A stretch of 64,000 nucleotides of DNA from Pseudoduganella violacea (lineage in GTDB: Bacteria; Pseudomonadota; Gammaproteobacteria; Burkholderiales; Burkholderiaceae_D). Below are positions 8,479 through 17,731 of the stretch, one piece after another. The translations under genes and the position numbers were made by a program. The stretch is taken from the NCBI RefSeq assembly GCF_014191875.1, contig NZ_JACHXD010000024.1, positions 18,002 to 82,001 of the forward strand, in the 5' to 3' direction. How positions within the stretch are numbered: position 1 is the stretch's first letter; each line of letters begins with the position of its first letter. The notes under the pieces are model-generated. The model did no database searches. It was not told where the DNA came from and was given only the letters and a program-made list of their open reading frames with translations.

Positions 8479-9474
8479 ATGGCAACATACCAACGCATCG
8501 TTCTGGCATCCCGTCCCCGTGGTGAAATCAAGCCGGAGAACTTCCGGCTGGAGAGCCTGCCCTTGCCGCAGCTGGCCGAGGGGGAGCTGATGGTGCGCGT
8601 GCATTACCTGTCGCTGGACCCATATATGCGCGGCCGCATGAGCGAGGCGAAAAGCTACGCCGCGCCGCAGCCGCTGGACGCCACCATGATCGGCGGCACG
8701 GTGGGCGAAGTGATCGAATCGCGCAACACGCAGTTCTCCGTGGGCGAGTTCGTGGCTGGCATGTTCGGCTGGTCGGAAATCGGCGTGTCGGACGGCAGCC
8801 TGCTGCGCAAGCTCGATGTATCAAGCGTGCCGCTTTCGGCCTATCTGGGGGCGGTCGGCATGCCCGGCATGACCGCCTGGTACGGCATGAACCAGATCAT
8901 GCAGCCCAAAGCCGGCGAAACGGTAGTCGTATCGGCGGCCAGCGGCGCGGTGGGCAGCGCGGTAGGCCAGCTGGCCAAGCTGCGCGGCTGCCGCGCGGTC
9001 GGCATCGCGGGTGGCAAGGAAAAATGCGACTATGTGGTGAATGAGCTGGGCTTCGATGCTTGCGTCGATTACAAGGCGGGCAATCTGAAAGCTGATCTGA
9101 AAGCGGCCGCGCCGGACGGCATCGACGCTATTTTCGAGAACGTGGGTGGTGAGGTGTTCGATACAGCCCTGGGCCTGACCAATGCCTTCGCACGCGTGGC
9201 CTTGTGTGGCATGATCGCTGGCTACAACGGCGAGGATGTGCCGATCCGCAATTCGCGCGCCTTGCTGAAAAACCGTGTCAACCTGCGCGGCTTCATCGTC
9301 ACCGAGCATCCGGAGCTGTGGCCGCAAGGCCTGGCTGATATGGGCGCTCTCGTTGCGCAGGGTAAGTTAAAGTATCGTGAGTCGGTGGCGCAAGGCCTCG
9401 CGGCCGCGCCAGAAGCGTTGATTGGACTGCTCAAGGGCAGAAACTTCGGCAAACAACTGGTGAAACTCATCTGA
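8479..9474 (+). CDS. NADP-dependent medium-chain reductase (zinc-independent, CurA-like)
   Basis: A 331-aa MDR-superfamily protein with the N-terminal LDPYMRGRMSE segment and a Rossmann element VVVSAASGAVGSAVGQLAK, as in leukotriene B4 dehydrogenase/CurA-type enone reductases. No catalytic or structural zinc cysteine pattern is visible. These enzymes reduce alpha,beta-unsaturated ketones with NADPH. GGAG precedes ATG 8479, and the next gene begins three bases after its stop. Confidence 0.9.
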   Translation: MATYQRIVLASRPRGEIKPENFRLESLPLPQLAEGELMVRVHYLSLDPYMRGRMSEAKSYAAPQPLDATMIGGTVGEVIESRNTQFSVGEFVAGMFGWSEIGVSDGSLLRKLDVSSVPLSAYLGAVGMPGMTAWYGMNQIMQPKAGETVVVSAASGAVGSAVGQLAKLRGCRAVGIAGGKEKCDYVVNELGFDACVDYKAGNLKADLKAAAPDGIDAIFENVGGEVFDTALGLTNAFARVALCGMIAGYNGEDVPIRNSRALLKNRVNLRGFIVTEHPELWPQGLADMGALVAQGKLKYRESVAQGLAAAPEALIGLLKGRNFGKQLVKLI

Positions 9475-9476
9475 TA

Positions 9477-10394
9477 ATGAAAAACTTCAAGGACAGGGTC
9501 GCCGTCATTACCGGCGGGGCCAGTGGACTGGGCCGCGAATTCGCCTACGAGGCGCATAAGCGGGGCATGAAGCTGGTGCTGGGCGATGTGCAGCGCGACG
9601 CGCTGGAACGTACCATGGAAGACTTGCGCAGCAAGGGCGCCAAAGTGGTCGGCCTGTCCTGCGATGTGCGTAATGGCAGCGAAGTGCAAGCCTTGGCCGA
9701 TGCGGCGATGGACGCTTACGGCGCCGTGCATCTGGTGTTCAATAATGCCGGCGTCGGCTCCGGTGGCCTGATCTGGGAGAATACCGAATCCGATTGGGAG
9801 TGGGTGCTGGGCGTGAACGTCTGGGGCGTGATCCATGGCGTGCGCATCTTCACCCGGCTGATGCTGGAATGCGCCAGGCGCGATCCGGATTACGAGGGGC
9901 ATATCGTCAACACCTCGTCCATGGCCGGGCTGCTTTGCCCGCCGGTGATGGGCGTCTACAATGTGTCCAAGCATGCGGTGGTGGCGCTGAGCGAATCCCT
10001 ATACCACGACCTGGCGCTGGTCGACGCGCCGATCGGCGCCTCGGTGCTCTGTCCATATTTCGTGCCGACCGGGATCAACCAATCGCACCGCAACCGTCCC
10101 GAGGACGTGAAAATGACGGACGCGCCGACCGCCAGCCAGCTCGCCGCGCAGGCGATGACGGACAAGGCAGTCATGTCGGGTAAGGTGATGGCGCAGGATG
10201 TGGCGGAAATTGTCTTCAAGGGTGTCGCCGAAGGCCAGTTCTACATCTTCTCGCATCCGCAGGCCTTGGGCGGCGTGGCGCAGCGCATGAACGACATCGT
10301 CAATCAGAACAATCCGGCCGATCCGTATCTGGCCACGCCCCAGGTGCGCGACGCCCTGCGCGGCATGATGAAATTGGGAGCAACGAAGCAATGA
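9477..10394 (+). CDS. SDR family oxidoreductase (second paralogue of the operon)
   Basis: A 305-aa short-chain dehydrogenase with TGGASGLG, NNAGVG, the serine of NTSSMAG and the YNVSK active-site tyrosine/lysine. It is longer at the C-terminus than the first SDR of the operon and has a substrate-loop region (CPYFVPTGI) seen in the subgroup acting on bulky alcohols. The start is three bases after the reductase stop and the end overlaps the GNAT gene by four bases. Confidence 0.9.
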   Translation: MKNFKDRVAVITGGASGLGREFAYEAHKRGMKLVLGDVQRDALERTMEDLRSKGAKVVGLSCDVRNGSEVQALADAAMDAYGAVHLVFNNAGVGSGGLIWENTESDWEWVLGVNVWGVIHGVRIFTRLMLECARRDPDYEGHIVNTSSMAGLLCPPVMGVYNVSKHAVVALSESLYHDLALVDAPIGASVLCPYFVPTGINQSHRNRPEDVKMTDAPTASQLAAQAMTDKAVMSGKVMAQDVAEIVFKGVAEGQFYIFSHPQALGGVAQRMNDIVNQNNPADPYLATPQVRDALRGMMKLGATKQ

Positions 10395-10822
10395 GCATGG
10401 TTCAGGAAGTGCGTTACGGCGCCTGGGATCAGTTGCGCGAGTACGCAACGCCGATCCGCATGGAAGTGTTTGTGCAGGAGCAGAACGTGCCCGCCGAGCT
10501 GGAAATGGACGAGATGGATGCAGTCTGCCTGCATGCCGTCGCGTTTGACGCGGCCGGCGTGGCCATCGGCACCGGCCGTCTGCTGCCGGACGGTCATATC
10601 GGCCGCATGGCGGTGCGCAAATCGGCGCGTGGCGGCGGTGTCGGCGGCGCCTTGCTGCAAGGCCTGATGGCGCAAGCCAAGACGCGCGGCGACCAGACCG
10701 TGGTACTGAACGCCCAGACCCGCGCCGCGCCTTTCTACCAGAACCATGGCTTCGTCCAGCGCGGTGAGGAATTCGATGAGGCGGGTATTCCCCACATCGA
10801 AATGACGTACAGCTTCAAGTAA
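10391..10822 (+). CDS. GNAT family N-acetyltransferase (ElaA/YjcF-like)
   Basis: A 143-aa single GNAT domain. IGTGRLLPDGHIGRMAV and the acetyl-CoA-binding loop KSARGGGVGGALLQGL identify the fold, and the N-terminal IRMEVFVQEQNVP is characteristic of the YjcF/ElaA group. The substrate is unknown. It is the last gene of the six-gene operon, coupled by an ATGA overlap. Confidence 0.88.
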   Translation: MSMVQEVRYGAWDQLREYATPIRMEVFVQEQNVPAELEMDEMDAVCLHAVAFDAAGVAIGTGRLLPDGHIGRMAVRKSARGGGVGGALLQGLMAQAKTRGDQTVVLNAQTRAAPFYQNHGFVQRGEEFDEAGIPHIEMTYSFK

Positions 10823-10843
10823 AGGGCAGGGCGCAACGCCCCA

Positions 10844-12079
10844 GTGTATGCTGCCATCATGGATTCACTGATTGCAGCATCCGCCCGTTTTCTTGCCGCC
10901 GGTGACGCGCTCGGCGCGCTCAAACGCATCGCACTGCGCGATGATCCGCCCGCGCTGGCCCTGCGCGGCATTGCCATGGCCCAGCTGGGCGAATATCCCC
11001 GTTCCCGTGAATTGCTGCGCCTTGCCGCCCGCGGCTTCGGCGCGCATGAGGCGCTGGCGCGCGCCCGCTGCCTTGTTGCGGAAGCCGAAGTGGCGCTGGT
11101 CATGCGCGATTTCAGCGCTTCGCCGCGCGCGCTGAACGCGGCCATCGATGCCCTCGAAACGCATGCCGACCGGCGCAACGCGCTGCAGGCACGGCTCATC
11201 GCCCTGCGCCGATTCCTGCTGCTTGGACGCCTGGCCGAAGCCGAAAGCCTGCTGGCCGATGTCGATATTGGCGCTTTGCCGCCGGCTCTGGCGGCAGTGG
11301 CCGAGCTAAGCGCGGCGGAACTGGCGCTGCGTTCGCTGCGCATGGACACGGCCTTGCCTGCGCTGGCCCGCGCGCGGGAGGCCGCGCGGCAATCCGGCGT
11401 ACCGTCGCTGCTGGCCGAAGTGGCTGAAGCGCAGGCCGTGCTGGAACGTCCCGCCGCCCGCCGTTTGCGGGCTGATGGCGAGCAGGCCTTGCGTCTGGGC
11501 GAGGTGGCTGCACTGCTGGCTTCCGATACGCTGGTGGTCGACGCCTGCCGCCGTGGCCTCGGCGTAGGCGGCGCTTGGCGTCCGCTGACGCGGCGGCCGG
11601 TGTTGTTTGCCCTGGCTTATGCATTGGCGGCGGCATGGCCTGCCGATATCGAACGCGAAACGCTGATCGCCCAGGTCTTCCGGCAGCGCCATGCTGACGA
11701 GTCGCACCGCGCTCGCCTGCGGGTCGAAATCGGCCGGCTGCGCAGCCTTCTTGCGGGATTGGCCGATATCGAGGCCACCACGCGCGGCTTCGCCCTCAAG
11801 CCGGGTGAAGACCGCAGCGTGGCCGTTCTGGCGCCACCGATCGCGGGCGAGCAGGCGGCGCTGCTGGCGCTGATGTCCGATGGCGCAGCCTGGTCCACCT
11901 CGGCGCTGGCGCTGGCGCTCGACAGCAGCCAGCGTACCGTCCAGCGTGCGCTGGCCGAGCTGGAGGCAGAGGGTCGCGTGCGCTCCATCGGGCAGACCCG
12001 CAGCAAACGCTGGCTGACGCCGCCTCTGACCGGATTCACGACAATCTTGTTACTCCCTTCATCGTTGTCAGTCGAATAA
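10844..12079 (+). CDS. Helix-turn-helix regulator with TPR-like N-terminal half
   Basis: A 411-aa protein (about 406 aa if ATG 10,859 is used). The first 230 residues are alanine/leucine-rich paired helices like a TPR/bacterial-activator domain. A region around residues 245-330 resembles the OmpR-like DNA-binding part of such regulators (ERETLIAQVF...RLRVEIGRLRSLL). The last 70 residues contain a second winged-helix-like motif (STSALALALDSSQRTVQRAL followed by VRSIGQTRSKRW). It lies just upstream of a beta-propeller gene in the same direction and may control it; that is inference. Confidence 0.7.
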   Translation: MYAAIMDSLIAASARFLAAGDALGALKRIALRDDPPALALRGIAMAQLGEYPRSRELLRLAARGFGAHEALARARCLVAEAEVALVMRDFSASPRALNAAIDALETHADRRNALQARLIALRRFLLLGRLAEAESLLADVDIGALPPALAAVAELSAAELALRSLRMDTALPALARAREAARQSGVPSLLAEVAEAQAVLERPAARRLRADGEQALRLGEVAALLASDTLVVDACRRGLGVGGAWRPLTRRPVLFALAYALAAAWPADIERETLIAQVFRQRHADESHRARLRVEIGRLRSLLAGLADIEATTRGFALKPGEDRSVAVLAPPIAGEQAALLALMSDGAAWSTSALALALDSSQRTVQRALAELEAEGRVRSIGQTRSKRWLTPPLTGFTTILLLPSSLSVE

Positions 12080-12126
12080 AGTGGCAATGCGGCGCCGCTT
12101 TCGGCGCCTCCGACAAGGAGAATGAA

Positions 12127-12780
12127 ATGAGTCAGAGCAGCAAAACGCAAACCACGGTGCGCGCAGCCGAAATCGTGCGCGAGTATGGCCCCTTGGCAGA
12201 ACAGGTCCATGGCGTGACGCACGACGGCCAACGCGTCTGGGCCGCCACTGGCGCCAAGCTGATCGCCTTCGACCCGGAAAGCGGCGAACAGACCCGCGCG
12301 CTGGACCGGCCCTGCGACGCCGGCACCGCCTTCGACGGCACCTACCTTTACCAGATCGCCGAAGAACGCATCGACAAGATCGACCCCGCCAGCGGCAAGG
12401 TCGTGGCGTCGATCCCTGCGCCGGGCCATGGCTACGATTCAGGTCTGACCTGGGCCGAAGGCAGCCTGTGGGTGGGCCAGTACCGCGACCGCAAAATCCA
12501 TCGCATCGATCCGGCCAATGGCGCCATCCTGCGCACCATCGAATCGAACCGCTTCGTCACCGGCGTGACCTGGGTCGACGGCGAACTGTGGCACGGCACA
12601 TGGGAAGCCGAGAAAAGCGACATCCGCCGTATCGACCCGGACAGTGGCGCCGTATTGGAACGCTTGGAGATGCCGGAGGGGACGGGCGTCAGCGGCCTCG
12701 AATCGGATGGCGCCGACCTGTTTTACTGCGGTGGCGGCAATAGCGGCAAGGTGCGGTCGGTGCGCCGTCCGCGCGAGTGA
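12127..12780 (+). CDS. Glutaminyl-cyclotransferase-like / Vgb-type beta-propeller protein
   Basis: A 217-aa protein without signal peptide. Repeating blades of about 40 residues each carry an IDP-x-(S/N)G turn (IDPASGKVV, IDPANGAIL, IDPDSGAVL), plus W-x-G strands, as in streptogramin-lyase and plant/bacterial glutamine cyclotransferase propellers. At about five blades it is short for either enzyme, so catalysis is not assured. AAGGAG stands before the ATG. It is probably co-transcribed with the preceding HTH regulator. Confidence 0.7.
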   Translation: MSQSSKTQTTVRAAEIVREYGPLAEQVHGVTHDGQRVWAATGAKLIAFDPESGEQTRALDRPCDAGTAFDGTYLYQIAEERIDKIDPASGKVVASIPAPGHGYDSGLTWAEGSLWVGQYRDRKIHRIDPANGAILRTIESNRFVTGVTWVDGELWHGTWEAEKSDIRRIDPDSGAVLERLEMPEGTGVSGLESDGADLFYCGGGNSGKVRSVRRPRE

Positions 12781-12973
12781 CGAATCAAGCTAATACTGTA
12801 AGCGGCGCGCTGATAACCGGACAAAGCTAGCAATTTACCCCGTTTCTTTTTGAGAATGTTCAAGCCATAGCAAAGGTATTCCTGTTCCATTGCGGTCTTT
12901 ATTGACGACCGGCAAGGCCTGATTTGTATCCGAAGGGCAAGATCGCTATTCCTGTCTGATATTTGGAGGGGAT

Positions 12974-13018
12974 ATGGCCATCGATATTTATCCGGGCATA
13001 TGGAGGCGTTATGGCTGA
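12974..13018 (+). other. Short leader ORF overlapping the endopeptidase start
   Basis: A 14-codon frame (MAIDIYPGIWRRYG) with a strong Shine-Dalgarno (GGAGGGG) whose TGA overlaps the ATG region of the next gene. It could be a coupling leader or the residue of an upstream gene. The 190 bp before it (12,781-12,973) hold no gene I can support. Confidence 0.3.
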
Positions 13019-13402
13019 AGACGATCCGCTGCGCCCAACCCAAGATTCGCGCCGATTCTTTATGCTGCCGCAAGCCCCCATGGATTCGGGCTACTACGTT
13101 TACGGGAAGCGTTACGGAAGGCCTGCAAAGGGGGCATATCAATAGGCGGCTTGAAACCGCCCGACCACGACACCCATAGAAGTGGATTAGAGGTGGATGT
13201 TCGTCCTTTGCGTAAGGACGGTCATGAGGAGCCTGTCAGGTGGTGGGAGGCGCAGTATGACCAGAAAGCTACCGCGAAACTGATTGAGCTATTCCAGATG
13301 TTTGCTCCAGTTGCGAAAATTTTGTTTAACGGGCCTGATATCCCGTTCGTGGCGAAGTACGCTGATCACGATGACCATTTCCATATCAAACTGCGAGGCT
13401 GA
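13011..13402 (+). pseudogene. Murein endopeptidase (MepA-like), internally deleted
   Basis: Two halves of one family sit in different frames. Frame one (13,011-13,145, SD GGAGG) encodes an N-terminal part ending YGKRYGRPAKGAYQ. Frame two (from about 13,127) encodes ISIGGLKPPDHDTHRSG, EVDVRPLRKDG and DHDDHFHIKLRG, the zinc-binding HxxxxxGxxxD and HxH motifs of penicillin-insensitive murein endopeptidases. A few dozen codons between the halves are missing and the frame is broken at about 13,130-13,145. There is no signal peptide in the first half, unlike classical MepA, so the ancestral protein was probably cytoplasmic before delivery by another route. The zinc site itself is intact. Confidence 0.6.
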
Positions 13403-13404
13403 CC

Positions 13405-13797
13405 ATGCGCTTATCAACATTCTGCTGGCTGACGTCGAGTGCCGGCCTGGTGCTGTCGCTCGCAAACGCGGCTGCGCCGGAGAATGGATGGAAGGCTTTA
13501 AAGGGTGGAATCTACTTGATCCACGGTGGCTCACTCGCGGATCGGCGAGCACCGACTGCAGCCGACAGCAAACTGTCAGTGCATATCGATGGTCAAGCTG
13601 CGAAGGAGGTGTTCAACGCCATAGGCCCAGACTTATCTGCCACCTGCTCGGACGAAAAAGGCGATAGAGCGCGAAGCAAAAAAGGGGTCACTTGCTCATA
13701 TACGGCAAAGGACAAGGGTACAGCGAGCGGCCCCTATCGGTGCTGGATCGGTATCGATCTCAGGACAGGCAACAGTGTCGCCACGGTAAGCTGCTGA
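13405..13797 (+). CDS. Small exported protein, possible immunity partner of the broken endopeptidase
   Basis: A 130-aa protein with a signal peptide (residues 1-23, cleavage near ANA/AAPEN) and four cysteines in the mature part, probably two disulfides. I do not recognise the family. It begins two bases after the endopeptidase frame ends. A cytoplasmic peptidoglycan hydrolase followed by a small periplasmic protein is the usual layout of type VI secretion effector-immunity pairs, so an inhibitor role is plausible; that is inference only. Confidence 0.6.
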   Translation: MRLSTFCWLTSSAGLVLSLANAAAPENGWKALKGGIYLIHGGSLADRRAPTAADSKLSVHIDGQAAKEVFNAIGPDLSATCSDEKGDRARSKKGVTCSYTAKDKGTASGPYRCWIGIDLRTGNSVATVSC

Positions 13798-13870
13798 AGT
13801 TGTGGGCTATCTCGACCCGCCGCCGCGCAGAGGACAGCGCGGCGAGTGGCCGCCCCTTGCTTTGACCAAG

Positions 13871-14692
13871 TCAGCGCACGGCGACTTCGTGCAGCACGCC
13901 CGGCGCGTTGGCGTAGAGCTTGACCACGGTGGAGCTGCGCGTGCCGTAACCGGGCGATTCGATCTTGACCGCCGACAGCACGCGCTCCAGTTCCAGCGGC
14001 ACGCCGGTTTCCGGCAGGCGCAGGTCGGGGGCGCGGGTGGTATCGGACAGCATCTCGAAGTAGGCTTCCTCGGGCGCGCCGAGGCAGAGCAGGCTGGCGA
14101 ATTGCGCCTTGGTCCTCAGCACCTTGGGCCAGGGCGAATCCAGCAGGGCGTTGGAGAGGCCGTAAATACCGGGCGGCAGAGGCTTGCCGCAACGCTCATC
14201 GTGCATGCCTTTGTTCGAGAACCAGACCAGGTCCGCGCCATCGCACAGCACCAGATTGAAGCCGTTGTAAGCGGCGCTGGATTCGCGGATCTGCTCCACG
14301 TATTCCAGCGCGCTCATGGACCCGGCCAGGAAATCGGCCACCAATTGGCCGCGCGAAGGCGCGTCGTCCTTATGCTCCTGCGGCGCGCGGATATTGGTAA
14401 TGGCTGCAAAGCGCGAAGGCGAGCAGTTGCCGGCTGGCGCCACCGGCTGCGGCGTGGCGGCATTCGGGCAATCAGCCCGCAGCGGCGGCTCTTCCTGCTC
14501 GGGCGCGTCCTCGCAGCGCGTGATGCCCATCCAGCTGCCGCCGGCCTTCAGGTCGCGGCCGGCGAAAATATGCGGGTGCTCCGGCCAGCTGGCGGCGGGA
14601 GCGGCTGCGCGCTCGTAATACTCGTCGCGGTTGGCGGCGGCGATGAGCGGCACGCCCGGCACGACCTGCCAGGCGAAAACAATCAAACACAT
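13871..14692 (-). CDS. NRDE family protein (TANGO2-like)
   Basis: A 273-aa protein starting MCLIVFAW and carrying the hallmark AANRDEYY; the N-terminal Cys2 suggests an Ntn-hydrolase-like fold. Homologues include eukaryotic TANGO2, implicated in haem/lipid handling; the bacterial function is unknown. A Pro/Ala/Cys-rich insert (about residues 60-95) interrupts the usual spacing between SWMG and RFAAITN. The start overlaps the DUF4936 gene by ten bases. It forms a minus-strand cluster with ygfZ. Confidence 0.85.
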   Translation of the reverse strand: MCLIVFAWQVVPGVPLIAAANRDEYYERAAAPAASWPEHPHIFAGRDLKAGGSWMGITRCEDAPEQEEPPLRADCPNAATPQPVAPAGNCSPSRFAAITNIRAPQEHKDDAPSRGQLVADFLAGSMSALEYVEQIRESSAAYNGFNLVLCDGADLVWFSNKGMHDERCGKPLPPGIYGLSNALLDSPWPKVLRTKAQFASLLCLGAPEEAYFEMLSDTTRAPDLRLPETGVPLELERVLSAVKIESPGYGTRSSTVVKLYANAPGVLHEVAVR

Positions 14693-14973
14693 GAGATCAG
14701 ATCCGTAAATACTTCGGTGTGGCGCGGCCCGGCCAGCAAGGGCAGGATGCCCGAGCGCTCCACGGCCTGCGCCAGCGCGGTGTCGAAACCGGCCGGCGCG
14801 GCGGGGTAAACTTCCATCCATGTCTGCAGGCCATTCTTGGCCTGAGGGCGGCGCTTCAATTGCGGCACCAGGGTGTAGCGCGCGGCCAGCTCGGATTGCA
14901 GGGCCGCGACCAGGGGCTGCAGGGCGGACGCGCCATCCTCCCGCACCTGGTAATAAATATACAGATCGTGCAT
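14683..14973 (-). CDS. DUF4936 family protein
   Basis: A 96-aa protein starting MHDLYIYYQVRED with the conserved TWMEVYP strand. It is a small alpha/beta (ferredoxin-like) protein common in Burkholderiales next to ygfZ and NRDE genes; no function is known. It overlaps the NRDE start and begins two bases past the ygfZ stop, so the three genes are one transcription unit. Confidence 0.8.
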   Translation of the reverse strand: MHDLYIYYQVREDGASALQPLVAALQSELAARYTLVPQLKRRPQAKNGLQTWMEVYPAAPAGFDTALAQAVERSGILPLLAGPRHTEVFTDLISCV

Positions 14974-14974
14974 A

Positions 14975-15982
14975 TCAGACGTCGAGCTTGTCCAGCACGT
15001 AAGGCATGGGCAGGAATTGCAGGGCGGGACCGCCCGCCGCGCCCAGGCGCACGTCGGCGCTTTCCAGCGCATCGAGCTTCATTTCCACCAGCGCGTCCGA
15101 GCCGCCGGCGCCGTTCGGCGCGGCGTTCACGACCATACCGCAAGGCTGTTCCGGATCGGCCGGCGAAAATACTTCCACGCCGGGCAGCACGTCGGCGGCG
15201 GCCACCGAGACCAGGGCCGTGCGGCGTTTCAGCTTGCCCAGGTACTGGCTGCGCGCCACGATTTCCTGGCCCGGGTAGCAGCCCTTCTTGAAGTTCACGC
15301 CGCCCAGCAGCTCCAGATTGATCATCTGCGGCACGAACTGCTCCTGGGTCGCCGCCGCGATCTGCGGCACGCCGGCATGAATTTCCGACAAGCGCCAGGC
15401 CGCATTGCCGCCCACGTGCAGGCGTTCGGCCAGTACCGGCACGGCGGTGGCGGCCGTTTCCGGCGTCGCCAGCCACAGATAGCGCGGCGCGCCGAAAGCG
15501 TCGGCCACGCGCAGCAGGGTGCCGAGCGGGTGGTCGATTTTCGAATACGGCTTGGCCGGCAGCACGTCGAACCAGGTTTGCAGCACGGCTTCCGCCTGGC
15601 CGCCGCCCAGGCCCAGCACGACCTGGCCTTCGCCGGCGTCGCTGGCCTTGGTTTTGGCGCGCAGCACGAACATCTGCAAACGCTTTTGCAGGGCCGGCTG
15701 GATCTCGCGCGCCAGTTGCAGGAAGACCGATTCCGCGTTGCGCCACATCAGGAAGGATGCCAGCAGGCGGCCCTTGGGCGAGCAGTAGCCGGCCAGGCGC
15801 ACCTCGTCCTGGCCCAGATGTTCCACATCGTTGGTCAGCTGGCTATGCAGGAAAGTGGCCGATTCCGCACCCGTGAAGGCGATCAGACCCTGGTCGGTGA
15901 CGGGCGCCACAAAGCCCACGGCCAGCTCGGTCGGGTTCAAGGTGCGTTCTCGCGGCACTAAAAGTTCGTTCCAGTTATTCAT
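14975..15982 (-). CDS. ygfZ: Folate-binding Fe-S cluster repair protein YgfZ
   Basis: A 335-aa GcvT-like protein. The YgfZ signature KKGCYPGQEIVAR with its essential cysteine is at about residues 235-247, and LTNDVEHL plus YCSPKGRLLASF occur in the folate-binding domain. YgfZ uses tetrahydrofolate to help assemble or repair certain Fe-S enzymes such as MiaB. ATG 15,982 is preferred; an upstream TTG would add three residues. It is divergent from mltG. Confidence 0.92.
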   Translation of the reverse strand: MNNWNELLVPRERTLNPTELAVGFVAPVTDQGLIAFTGAESATFLHSQLTNDVEHLGQDEVRLAGYCSPKGRLLASFLMWRNAESVFLQLAREIQPALQKRLQMFVLRAKTKASDAGEGQVVLGLGGGQAEAVLQTWFDVLPAKPYSKIDHPLGTLLRVADAFGAPRYLWLATPETAATAVPVLAERLHVGGNAAWRLSEIHAGVPQIAAATQEQFVPQMINLELLGGVNFKKGCYPGQEIVARSQYLGKLKRRTALVSVAAADVLPGVEVFSPADPEQPCGMVVNAAPNGAGGSDALVEMKLDALESADVRLGAAGGPALQFLPMPYVLDKLDV

Positions 15983-16127
15983 AAAATCCAAAAAATTGAC
16001 GATGAAAGCATTATCATTACGGGCTAATTATAGTGATGTCCCGAAATTCCCGCCCGCAGCCTTAAATTTGCTTACATCGGCGGCGAATCTGGTTCAATAT
16101 GCGCTTAACACATTGAGTTATTGAAGT

Positions 16128-17117
16128 ATGGCATTTATAACAAAAACCATAGCTTGCGGCATGATCGCCGCCATCGCGGCAGCGGGAGGATTTGCCTGGT
16201 GGGTGCAGGAACCGATCACTACCGAAGGAGACCCGATTGAATTCACCATCAGCAAGGGCAGCGGCGCCCATGCGGCCGGCCAGCAGATGGCCGAAGCCGG
16301 CGTGCCGATCCAGCCGCTGCTGTTCAATCTGCTGGCGCGCGTCACCTCGCGCAGCAATAAGCTGAAAGCCGGCACCTACGAGCTGAAGCCCGGCACCACG
16401 CCGATGAAACTGGTCGAGCAGCTGGTGCGCGGCGAGTTCGCGCAAGAGTCGCTGACCATCATCGAAGGCTGGACTTTCAAGCAGATGCGCGCCGCCATCG
16501 CCGCCCATCGTGGCTTGAAACACGATACCGTGGAACTCAGCGACCGCGAGCTGATGAGCCGCATCAGCACCGAATACAAGAATCCGGAAGGCTTGTTCTT
16601 CCCCGATACGTACCTGTTTGCCAAGGGTTCCAGCGAGCTGGATATCTACCGCAAGGCGCATAGCAGCCTGATCCAGCATCTGGTCACGGTATGGGAGAAG
16701 CGCGACCAGAACCTGCCGTATGCGAATCCCTACCAGGCGTTGACCATGGCCTCCATCGTGGAAAAGGAAACCGGCCAGAAGTCCGAACGCAATATGATTG
16801 CCGCCGTCTTCGTCAACCGCCTGCGCCTGGGCATGCTGCTGCAGACCGACCCCACCGTGATCTACGGCATGGGCGCCCGCTTCGACGGCAATATCCGCAA
16901 AAAGGATCTGGAAACGGACACCCCTTACAATACCTACACGCGCACCGGCCTGCCGCCGACGCCGATTTCGCTGCCCGGCCTGCAATCGCTGACGGCGGCG
17001 ATGTCGCCGGCTAAATCCGGCGCCCTCTATTTTGTGGCGCGCGGCAACGGCACCAGCCAGTTTTCAGACAACCTGACCGACCATAACCGGGCGGTCAACC
17101 AGTATCAAAGACAATGA
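16128..17117 (+). CDS. mltG: Endolytic murein transglycosylase MltG
   Basis: A 329-aa YceG-like protein. One N-terminal membrane anchor (residues 7-25), a LysM-like region and the catalytic segment ASIVEKET with the active-site Glu near residue 212; LQTDPTVIYG and PTPISLPG are also conserved. It cuts nascent glycan strands and sets their length at the inner membrane. The stop overlaps tmk by four bases; the mltG-tmk-holB-pilZ-tatD order is classical for beta- and gammaproteobacteria. Confidence 0.96.
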   Translation: MAFITKTIACGMIAAIAAAGGFAWWVQEPITTEGDPIEFTISKGSGAHAAGQQMAEAGVPIQPLLFNLLARVTSRSNKLKAGTYELKPGTTPMKLVEQLVRGEFAQESLTIIEGWTFKQMRAAIAAHRGLKHDTVELSDRELMSRISTEYKNPEGLFFPDTYLFAKGSSELDIYRKAHSSLIQHLVTVWEKRDQNLPYANPYQALTMASIVEKETGQKSERNMIAAVFVNRLRLGMLLQTDPTVIYGMGARFDGNIRKKDLETDTPYNTYTRTGLPPTPISLPGLQSLTAAMSPAKSGALYFVARGNGTSQFSDNLTDHNRAVNQYQRQ

Positions 17118-17731
17118 CTCAAACACGCGGCAAATTCATCACCTTCGAAGGCATCGACGGTGCCGGCAAGTCCACCCACATCCGCTTCGTCGCCGACCTG
17201 ATCGCGACGCGCGGCGTGGAGCTGGTCAGCTCGCGCGAACCGGGCGGCACGCCGCTGGGCGAAAAGCTGCGCGAACTCGTGCTGCACGAAAAAATGCACC
17301 TCGAAACGGAAGCCCTGCTGGTCTTCGCCAGCCGCCGCGAACACATCGCCCAGGTCATCGCCCCGGCGCTGGAACGCGGCGCCTGGGTCATTTCCGACCG
17401 CTTCACCGACGCCAGCTTCGCCTACCAGGGTGGTGGCCGCGGCCTGGACCTGGCCAAGATCGAAGCGCTGGAACAGTGGGTGCATCCGCAGCTGCAGCCC
17501 GACCTGACCTTCCTCTTCGACGTGCCGCTGGAAGTGGCGCGCGCCCGTCTGGACGCCACGCGCGAGCTGGATAAGTTCGAGCGCGAACAGTCCGATTTCT
17601 TCTCCGCCGCCCGCGCCCAGTATCTGCGCCGCGCCGAACAGTATCCCCATCGCTTCCGCATCATCGATTCCTCGCAGACCATCCCGCAGATTCAGGTGCA
17701 GTTGGCCGAAATCATGGGTAAGCTGGCATGA
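17114..17731 (+). CDS. tmk: Thymidylate kinase
   Basis: A 205-aa enzyme that phosphorylates dTMP to dTDP. The P-loop FEGIDGAGKST, the DR motif in ISDRFTDAS and the LID-like REPGGTPLGE segment are present at family spacing. The ATGA overlaps at both ends (with mltG and holB) show tight translational coupling. Confidence 0.97.
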   Translation: MTQTRGKFITFEGIDGAGKSTHIRFVADLIATRGVELVSSREPGGTPLGEKLRELVLHEKMHLETEALLVFASRREHIAQVIAPALERGAWVISDRFTDASFAYQGGGRGLDLAKIEALEQWVHPQLQPDLTFLFDVPLEVARARLDATRELDKFEREQSDFFSAARAQYLRRAEQYPHRFRIIDSSQTIPQIQVQLAEIMGKLA

